Assembly (NCBI GenBank): GCA_950096615.1
Contig: CATNCP010000003.1
Coordinates: 1 to 64,000 of the forward strand
Direction of reading: 5' to 3'
From: an uncultured Kangiella sp.
Lineage (GTDB): Bacteria > Pseudomonadota > Gammaproteobacteria > Enterobacterales > Kangiellaceae
DNA: 64,000 bases
Every line of letters starts with the position of its first letter. Positions within the stretch are counted from its first letter, which is position 1. Of this stretch, positions 58,418-64,000 are shown in pieces. Under the pieces are notes generated by a model that was not told the origin of the DNA, made no database searches, and saw nothing but the letters and a program-made list of their open reading frames with translations. A program made the position numbers and the translations under genes.

Positions 58418-60340
58418 ATGACTAAACAAACGAAAATTGTAAAGCCTTACGGCTTATGGGAATCTCCGATCAGCGCTGAGCAACTGGCCAGCAAATCGAC
58501 TCGCCTTGGGCAAATACAGGCCACCACCGACGCTCTGTATTGGTTAGAAGGGCGGCCAGAGGAAGAGGGGATAGGTGTTATAGTCCGTTACGCGAATGGT
58601 GAGCGAACGGATATCACGCCCAAGCCTTATAACGTCCGTACCCGTGTTCATGAATACGGTGGTGGTGATTTTTGGCTGAATGACGACTACTTGCTGTTCG
58701 TTGACGATGAACAGCAACGTCTTTATCGACAAGATCTGAAAACGCTAGAGGTCATTGCTCTAACGCCCGAGCCACCGTCGAAGCGTAGCTGGCGTTACAA
58801 TGATGGAGATATTGATACTGCATCGTCTTTTACCGTGTGCGTTAGAGAAAGACATGAAACAAATGAAGTGATCAATGAGCTTGTCAAAGTCTCACTTGAT
58901 GGCTCGCAACTTGTTGAAGTGATTGCTGAAGGTTATGACTTTTACTCTAACCCTCGCATCAGCCCGGATGGTCAGCGCTTAAGCTGGCTCTGCTGGAACC
59001 ATCCTCATATGCCTTGGGATCAAACTGAAGTATGGGTTGCGGACATAGACGGTGGAGAGGTTGTAAACCCTAAAGCAGTGGTACAGCAAGCTGATATTTC
59101 AGCTTATCAGCCAGGCTGGACGAGTCACAATGAACTGATTTACGCTGCAGATTATCAAGGGTGGTGGCACCTGCATAAAGCAGGTCAAGACGATGTTCTC
59201 CATCAATTTGATGAGATTGAGTTTGCGCTACCGCAATGGGTGTTTGGCTGTCGAGTATGGCAGCAACTTAATGAGACTAGCTTACTCGTCATTGGCACGA
59301 AGGAAGGCTCTCAGGCGTTATACCTTGTGGATTTGCGAAGTAAGAAGGTTAGTTTATTAACCAATGCTTGGACAGCATTCAATGGTCAAATGGTGGTTAA
59401 ACCGAGCGATACTACAGATGAAACCATGGTGTATTTCCTCGCTTCGAGCTCGACCCAGTCTGAGTCTGTGGTTGAGTTAGTGCTTGATAGCGACTTTGCC
59501 ATTAAGCAACAGCAGGTTATTTCTGAGCAAGAAGCTGGTAACAATGAACACCTAATCTCAAAAGCCCAACACATGAGTTTCCCCACTTCCGGTAATGAAG
59601 TGGCGCATGGCTTTTATTACCCACCAGCTAACGGCCGTTTTGTAGCGCCAGAAGGAGAATTACCACCGTTGATTGTGATGAGTCATGGTGGGCCAACTGC
59701 GATGGCGGATAACGGGCTGGACTCTAAAGTTCAGTTTTGGACCAGCCGAGGCTTTGCTGTCGCCGATGTGAATTATCGTGGCAGTACGGGATACGGGCGG
59801 GCTTATCGGGATAAGCTTAAAGGTCAGTGGGGCTTGTTGGATGTGGATGATTGCATTGCTATGGGGCATTATTTGGCGGAGCAAGGTTTGATTGATGGTG
59901 GACGTATGGCGATTCGCGGTGGCTCCGCAGGCGGATATACGACTTTGTGTGCCTTGACCTTCCATGATGCTTTTAAAGCGGGAATGAGTCGTTACGGTGT
60001 CGCAGACTTAGTCTCATTATCCCAAGATAGCCACAAGTTTGAAATTCGTTATCTCGACAGTGTGGTTGGCCCTTATCCTGAAAAAGCAGATATATATCAG
60101 GAGCGTTCTCCAGTTAATCATACGGATCAATTGTCGTGCCCAATCTTAATATTGCAGGGGTTAGAAGATAAAGTGGTGCCTCCTAATCAAGCCGAGGCGA
60201 TGGTGAATGCTCTAGAAAGCAAAGGTCTACCTTATGAATACATCACTTTTGAAGGCGAAGGACATGGGTTCAGAAAGCCAGATACTATTATTCGAGCGTT
60301 TGAAGCTGAATTGGCCTTCTATCAAGAATATTTAATATAA
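58418..60340 (+). CDS. S9-family prolyl oligopeptidase / dipeptidyl aminopeptidase
   Basis: 640 residues, no signal peptide, so cytoplasmic. N-terminal seven-bladed propeller (residues ~15-370; for example NPRISPDGQRLSWLCWNHP) and C-terminal alpha/beta-hydrolase. Catalytic triad: Ser503 in RGGSAGGYT, Asp584 in GLEDKVVPP and His616 in GEGHGF. The oxyanion motif HGGPTA and the strand NYRGSTGYGRAYRD are present. Belongs to the dipeptidyl aminopeptidase/acylaminoacyl peptidase group; the exact peptide preference is unknown. Follows tpm by 6 bases. Confidence 0.92.
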   Translation: MTKQTKIVKPYGLWESPISAEQLASKSTRLGQIQATTDALYWLEGRPEEEGIGVIVRYANGERTDITPKPYNVRTRVHEYGGGDFWLNDDYLLFVDDEQQRLYRQDLKTLEVIALTPEPPSKRSWRYNDGDIDTASSFTVCVRERHETNEVINELVKVSLDGSQLVEVIAEGYDFYSNPRISPDGQRLSWLCWNHPHMPWDQTEVWVADIDGGEVVNPKAVVQQADISAYQPGWTSHNELIYAADYQGWWHLHKAGQDDVLHQFDEIEFALPQWVFGCRVWQQLNETSLLVIGTKEGSQALYLVDLRSKKVSLLTNAWTAFNGQMVVKPSDTTDETMVYFLASSSTQSESVVELVLDSDFAIKQQQVISEQEAGNNEHLISKAQHMSFPTSGNEVAHGFYYPPANGRFVAPEGELPPLIVMSHGGPTAMADNGLDSKVQFWTSRGFAVADVNYRGSTGYGRAYRDKLKGQWGLLDVDDCIAMGHYLAEQGLIDGGRMAIRGGSAGGYTTLCALTFHDAFKAGMSRYGVADLVSLSQDSHKFEIRYLDSVVGPYPEKADIYQERSPVNHTDQLSCPILILQGLEDKVVPPNQAEAMVNALESKGLPYEYITFEGEGHGFRKPDTIIRAFEAELAFYQEYLI

Positions 60341-60344
60341 ATCT

Positions 60345-60353
60345 TGTTATAAT
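60345..60353 (+). promoter_or_regulatory. Extended -10 promoter before the LuxR-like regulator
   Basis: TGTTATAAT: a perfect -10 (60348-60353) with the extended -10 TG one base upstream. No good -35 at the usual distance, which extended -10 promoters can do without. It lies about 32 bases before the start at 60385. Confidence 0.55.
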
Positions 60354-60384
60354 GGTCTTATCAAAATAAAGGAAAAGCTGGGTT

Positions 60385-61758
60385 ATGGGGAAAAAGATTC
60401 AGGAGCAATTCGATCTCACCAATCGACAGAGAGAAATTTTAGAGTTAGTCAGTAAGGGCTGCTCTAATAGTGATATCGCGCAGATGCTGAGTATCTCCCC
60501 TAATACAGTTAAAACCCATATTGCGACAATTTTAGAGCGCTTAAGCGTTTCAAATCGCACTGAAGCCTCCGTATTTTATCAGCAGCATTTTGGGCATCAT
60601 GAAGTCGCGGAAGTTATGAAGCGAGACGTACAACCTAGCTGTATTTTGGTTGAACTGTGCTGTGATGATGACTCTTCTCAAGTTCAGCAGTTTTCTGAAA
60701 ATTTTATACAACTGTTAAACGCTTATGAAGCTCTGCAGGTTATTAGAGAGTCATCTCAGCATGTAGCACCTGAAAAAGATCCAGATTATGTCATCAAAAT
60801 TCAGGTTAACGTGTCAGATCCCTCAAAAGTACAAGTGGTGTTGTTTGAGTATGGCGGCACACAACGTCAGCTAGAGAAAACTGAGCAACTCATTGAAAGC
60901 GGTAACAGCGATGACTTGGTTCAGAAAGTAGTGCTGTGTTACCGAGCGATGTTGTTACATTTCATTGAAGGCGTAGAAGAAAGTCGTGCCAACCCTTCGG
61001 GCTTGTTGATAAAAGCTTTAGCTTTGAGCGAGTCAATCAGTTTTGAAAAGCAGGACAAGGCTCTGGCCCTGTGTCAGACATTGGTTGAGACGTGCCCACA
61101 TTGGCACCTGCCTTATGCCATTAAAGCTTCACTCTTATACAGAATGGTCACGTTAGGGCAAGCGGAGAATGAAAAAGCTACTCTAATGGATTTAGCGGAA
61201 TGCTCAAAAAAAGCGTTCTCAATCAATCCTGAAAGTTCGTGGTCGCAACTGTCCTTCGCTTATTTCGCGATGCTAAGTTCCGATTTGGAATTAGCAAAAA
61301 AGCACTTAAGAGCCTCGCTAGAAGCAAACCCATGCCAGTACAAAGCGATGCACTTCCTTGGCCAAGTTCTCGCCTTAGGAGGTAATACAAGAGAAGGTAT
61401 TGAGCTGTATCATAATATGCTTCGTAAGTTTCCTCGAAGCGAGGCTGATGGACTATGTTACGGTGCCTTATCAGTATTGTATTACTGCGCTAAGGACTTC
61501 GAAAATAGCAAGCAAGCAGCGCACCGAGCGCTAATGTATCAGGATTCTCCCAAGGTTCCGTTACTATTAAACTTGATAAGTATTGCAGAGTTAGAACAAG
61601 AACAACTCAGCCTAGAAACCTGTTTAAAAGAAATTCAAGATCTGAAAATATCACCACAAGTTATTCAAGCGAGTCTTGGCGTGGCGAGTAAAATCGTTCC
61701 TCCTGAACTTATGCACGAATATCTTGCCAGTCTAAAGCGTGCAGGCATTCCTGTCTAA
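60385..61758 (+). CDS. Regulator with N-terminal LuxR-type helix-turn-helix and TPR-like C-terminus
   Basis: 457 residues. The GerE/LuxR helix-turn-helix is at the very N-terminus (residues ~10-66): LTNRQREILELVSKGCSNSD, IAQMLSISPNTVKTHI and ILERLSVSNRTEAS. In most LuxR proteins this domain is C-terminal. The rest is alpha-helical with TPR-like repeats, e.g. EALALCQTLVETCP-like DKALALCQTLVETC, HLRASLEANPCQYKAMHFLG and EGIELYHNMLRKFP, and has no response-regulator receiver domain. It probably senses through the TPR part. The target is unknown; the next gene on the same strand is the NlpC/P60-like gene. Confidence 0.85.
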   Translation: MGKKIQEQFDLTNRQREILELVSKGCSNSDIAQMLSISPNTVKTHIATILERLSVSNRTEASVFYQQHFGHHEVAEVMKRDVQPSCILVELCCDDDSSQVQQFSENFIQLLNAYEALQVIRESSQHVAPEKDPDYVIKIQVNVSDPSKVQVVLFEYGGTQRQLEKTEQLIESGNSDDLVQKVVLCYRAMLLHFIEGVEESRANPSGLLIKALALSESISFEKQDKALALCQTLVETCPHWHLPYAIKASLLYRMVTLGQAENEKATLMDLAECSKKAFSINPESSWSQLSFAYFAMLSSDLELAKKHLRASLEANPCQYKAMHFLGQVLALGGNTREGIELYHNMLRKFPRSEADGLCYGALSVLYYCAKDFENSKQAAHRALMYQDSPKVPLLLNLISIAELEQEQLSLETCLKEIQDLKISPQVIQASLGVASKIVPPELMHEYLASLKRAGIPV

Positions 61759-61855
61759 ACACTTCTAATACCATCAACGTATCCTCCTTTTGGGTGATAG
61801 GATTCCCTGTCATTGACGGTTACTATGTGGTTTTACAATGCTGAAGGATATAATA

Positions 61856-62839
61856 ATGACGACAAGTGAAAAAGTAATAACGCTCAAGGATCTTATTGAT
61901 GGTGATGTTTTAGTGATGCAGGGACCGAAAGGGTGGAGCGATATGTCGCTGCATTTAGCCCTTGATAAAGCCATCATGTGGCTCACGGACTCAGATGTCA
62001 CCCATGGAGCACTGTATTTGGGGGAGATTGATGATGTGCACTATTTAATTGATGATGGTCTCAAAGGTATTGATCGGCATACCATGACCCACGAAGGCGG
62101 AGAGCCGGTGTTGTGGTACGTCAGAAGGCCTACAACCGATAAGCCGCTTTCGCCAGTGCTGGATGTCGCTAAAAAATACGAAGGTGAGTCTACGGCTTAT
62201 GACTGGGAACTCCTAGCCATGGTCGGTTTTTTGCTGTTATTCAAAAAAATGACGGATAATGATTTGTATCATCGCACGTTGCTATATTTTCTTAAAAAAG
62301 CGGTGGTGTATATTGATCAACATACCCACAAAGTAGGTACTCGTTATTTTATCTGTTCACAATTTGTTGCGACTTGTTTTGAAGAGGCCGGCGACGGTTA
62401 TGAGCTAGACGTCGTGAATGGTAACTTGCAAACAAAGTCTTTGGCCCAAGAAACCACCTTAATTGATTACTGCTTAACCAATAGCAAGCAGGCGTCACAG
62501 CAAGTTAAGACTCTACAAACAGAAGACATATCGGAACCGACAGCAGAAGATATCAAAGTGCTAATAGAATCGTATGATGATGATTCTAAGCTACTTAACA
62601 TGGATGAGCACAATCAGCTGTTTGGCGAGCTGGTTAGCGTAAGCGACAGCTTCCTAGACGTGTTTTTCAAGTTGAATGCCAAGGCGTTAGGATTAAAACC
62701 CGAGGATTGGGATACTGCGGAAAAACGCTTTTCTTTAGCGAAAAAATACCAAGCAGACTTTGTCACTCCAGCGGATCTGAAAAGTCATTGTAAAAACTTA
62801 GAAGATATTGGAACAGTAACGTTTGTTTACGGAGAGTAA
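61856..62839 (+). CDS. NlpC/P60-like (YiiX-type) papain-fold protein
   Basis: 327 residues from the ATG at 61856, which follows GAAGGA with a 7-base spacer; an ATG at 61838 is in frame but has no ribosome binding site. The permuted papain-like core is in the first ~210 residues: DVTHGALYLGEIDD with the catalytic His, and YFICSQFVATCFEEAG with the catalytic Cys (CSQF). No signal peptide, so cytoplasmic, and the C-terminal 120 residues are of unknown type. YiiX/YebB-type members may act on amide or ester bonds in peptides or lipids. Follows the LuxR-like gene by 97 bases. Confidence 0.75.
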   Translation: MTTSEKVITLKDLIDGDVLVMQGPKGWSDMSLHLALDKAIMWLTDSDVTHGALYLGEIDDVHYLIDDGLKGIDRHTMTHEGGEPVLWYVRRPTTDKPLSPVLDVAKKYEGESTAYDWELLAMVGFLLLFKKMTDNDLYHRTLLYFLKKAVVYIDQHTHKVGTRYFICSQFVATCFEEAGDGYELDVVNGNLQTKSLAQETTLIDYCLTNSKQASQQVKTLQTEDISEPTAEDIKVLIESYDDDSKLLNMDEHNQLFGELVSVSDSFLDVFFKLNAKALGLKPEDWDTAEKRFSLAKKYQADFVTPADLKSHCKNLEDIGTVTFVYGE

Positions 62840-62851
62840 ATCTTCAATAGA

Positions 62852-62877
62852 TAAAAGGGGTAGATTATCCTACCCCT
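62852..62877 (-). terminator. Terminator of the symporter gene (minus strand)
   Basis: On the minus strand AGGGGTAG, loop GATAAT, CTACCCCT, then TTTA. It lies just after the symporter stop and 13 bases after the convergent NlpC/P60-like gene. Confidence 0.7.
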
Positions 62878-62897
62878 ATCTAGTATCGAACTCTTGA

Positions 62898-64000
62898 TCA
62901 ATCGTCGAAATTACTTCTGTTATTAGTGTCGTTAAATGTTTCGAGGTCAATTTCATCTTCCGACTTAGCGACAATCGTGGTGACCGCGGCATCGCCGGTA
63001 ATATTGACGGCGGTTCGTGTCATATCAAGCAAACGATCAATACCAAGTATCATGCCTATCGCTTCCACTGGTAAATTAACCTGAGTTAGAACGCCTGCCA
63101 GAAGGATCAAGCCAACACTAGGAACGCCTGCAGTTCCGATCGAAGCTAAGGTTGCTGTTAGAACCACGGTAAGCAACTGCGCCATACTGAGGTCGACGCT
63201 GTAGGCTTGCGCAATGAATAGGGTCGCAATACCTTGCATAATCGCGGTGCCATCCATGTTGATAGTCGCGCCAAGCGGCAAGGTGAAGGAGAAGGTGTTT
63301 TTATGAACGCCAAGATTGGTTTCCGCGCAGCGCATGGTCACGGGTAGCGTCGCATTACTGCTTGATGTACCGAATGCAGTTAGCATCGCAGGCCACATGC
63401 CTTTAAAGAACTTAATTGGGTTAAGGCGCGTAAATAAGGCAATTAGTACGCTATAGGTTAGCATCGCGTGTAAGAGTAACCCGACGATCACAAGAATAAA
63501 GTAACTGCCAAGGGAGCCTACTAAGTCTGAGAACGGGAAGGTGGCGAACGTTTTAGCGATTAAGAAGAAGACGCCGTATGGGGCGAACTTCATTATGATG
63601 TTTACCAGTTCCATGACTACTTTGTTGGCATCTTCAAACCAGTTACCAATGCGTTTTCCTTGTTCACCTGATAGCGTGATGGCCAAACCGACTAAAATCG
63701 CAAATACGATAATTTGCAGCATATTGGCGCTAACCATCGCCTCAAACGGGTTGGTCGGAATAATATTAATAATAACGTCAGAAAGTGGTGGCTTCTCACT
63801 AGCGTCAAAAGTTGCTTCACCGACAGGCATACCAACGCCAGGCTGGAAGATCGAAGCCAATGTTAACGCTAAGGTTAGTGCGATTGCTGTGGTTAACAGA
63901 TACAAACCAATAGACTTTAAACTTAAGCGGCCCAGTTTTGAGGGATCAGCCAATGAGCAAACACCACAAACCAAAGAAACCAAAACCAGAGGAACCATCA
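62898..64000 (-). CDS. Dicarboxylate/amino acid:cation symporter (DAACS), N-terminus beyond the right edge
   Basis: At least 367 residues; the frame is open to the right edge and the MVPLVLVSLVCG stretch there corresponds to an internal membrane segment of the family, so the first ~50 residues or more are missing. DAACS signatures are all present: the Ser-rich loop GTSSSNATLPVTM, the NMDGT motif in GATINMDGTA, the GVPSVGL loop, and DRLLDMTRTAVNITGD, which carries the substrate-binding Asp and Arg. It imports glutamate, aspartate or C4-dicarboxylates with sodium or protons; which one cannot be decided. The tail is acidic (SEDEIDLETFND). Confidence 0.93.
   Translation of the reverse strand, partial: MVPLVLVSLVCGVCSLADPSKLGRLSLKSIGLYLLTTAIALTLALTLASIFQPGVGMPVGEATFDASEKPPLSDVIINIIPTNPFEAMVSANMLQIIVFAILVGLAITLSGEQGKRIGNWFEDANKVVMELVNIIMKFAPYGVFFLIAKTFATFPFSDLVGSLGSYFILVIVGLLLHAMLTYSVLIALFTRLNPIKFFKGMWPAMLTAFGTSSSNATLPVTMRCAETNLGVHKNTFSFTLPLGATINMDGTAIMQGIATLFIAQAYSVDLSMAQLLTVVLTATLASIGTAGVPSVGLILLAGVLTQVNLPVEAIGMILGIDRLLDMTRTAVNITGDAAVTTIVAKSEDEIDLETFNDTNNRSNFDD

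Overview
The window looks like chromosomal core DNA of a marine, halotolerant gammaproteobacterium of moderate GC content. Two gene orders match Enterobacteria closely: tig-clpP-clpX-lon-hupB-ppiD, and mltD/gloB facing a yafS-like methyltransferase-rnhA-dnaQ. The TtpC-TonB2-ExbB2-ExbD2 type energiser, the VolA/Pla-1 lipase and the Mrp-type antiporter are marine-gammaproteobacterial traits. A Kangiella-like organism is my best guess, but this rests on gene content and family resemblance only. I see no insertion sequence, prophage or CRISPR array.

Layout. 1-9.4 kb: end of a DUF924 gene; a minus-strand group ppiB-lpxH-lipoprotein; cysS; a two-hairpin repeat; an XRE-type regulator; a phospholipid cluster (CDP-alcohol phosphatidyltransferase, CdsA-like, PlsC-like, VTT-like membrane protein); a small membrane protein; folD. 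9.4-18.9 kb: a tRNA operon (Pro-Arg-His-Leu) with a near-consensus promoter, the protein quality-control block tig, clpP, clpX, lon, then hupB with tRNA-Val and tRNA-Asp, and ppiD. 18.9-24.2 kb: a complete sapABCDF-type peptide ABC importer. 24.5-31 kb: a putative outer-membrane barrel, then DUF3450-TtpC-ExbB-ExbD-TonB-TPR, a second-type TonB energising operon. 31.2-35.7 kb: ycjX-ycjF and a NatA/NatB-like ABC exporter. 35.8-40 kb: mltD and gloB opposite a methyltransferase gene, rnhA and dnaQ.

40.3-48 kb: an nine-gene Mrp-like cation/proton antiporter operon with its own extended -10 promoter and a leader terminator. It has three NuoL/M/N-like antiporter subunits, no full-length MrpA, and an MbhD-MbhE-MrpB fusion whose best start codon is ATA. 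48-53 kb: a large secreted protein with duplicated Cys/Pro modules, a Gly-rich tandem repeat and a possible MACPF-like region, divergent from a ToxR/CadC-like membrane regulator with a beta-propeller sensor; then a 62-residue secreted peptide gene with a strong ribosome binding site. 53-56.5 kb: fadR with an upstream FadR-like operator, followed by a VolA/Pla-1-type surface lipase. 56.6-64 kb: sohB, a thiopurine methyltransferase, an S9 peptidase, a regulator with an N-terminal LuxR helix-turn-helix and TPR-like C-terminus, an NlpC/P60-like (YiiX-type) protein, and a dicarboxylate/amino-acid symporter cut by the right edge.

The parts most worth following are the MACPF-like secreted protein with its divergent sensor-regulator, the three-antiporter Mrp operon, the secreted peptide next to the fadR operator, and the DUF3450-TtpC-TonB operon with the barrel gene upstream.
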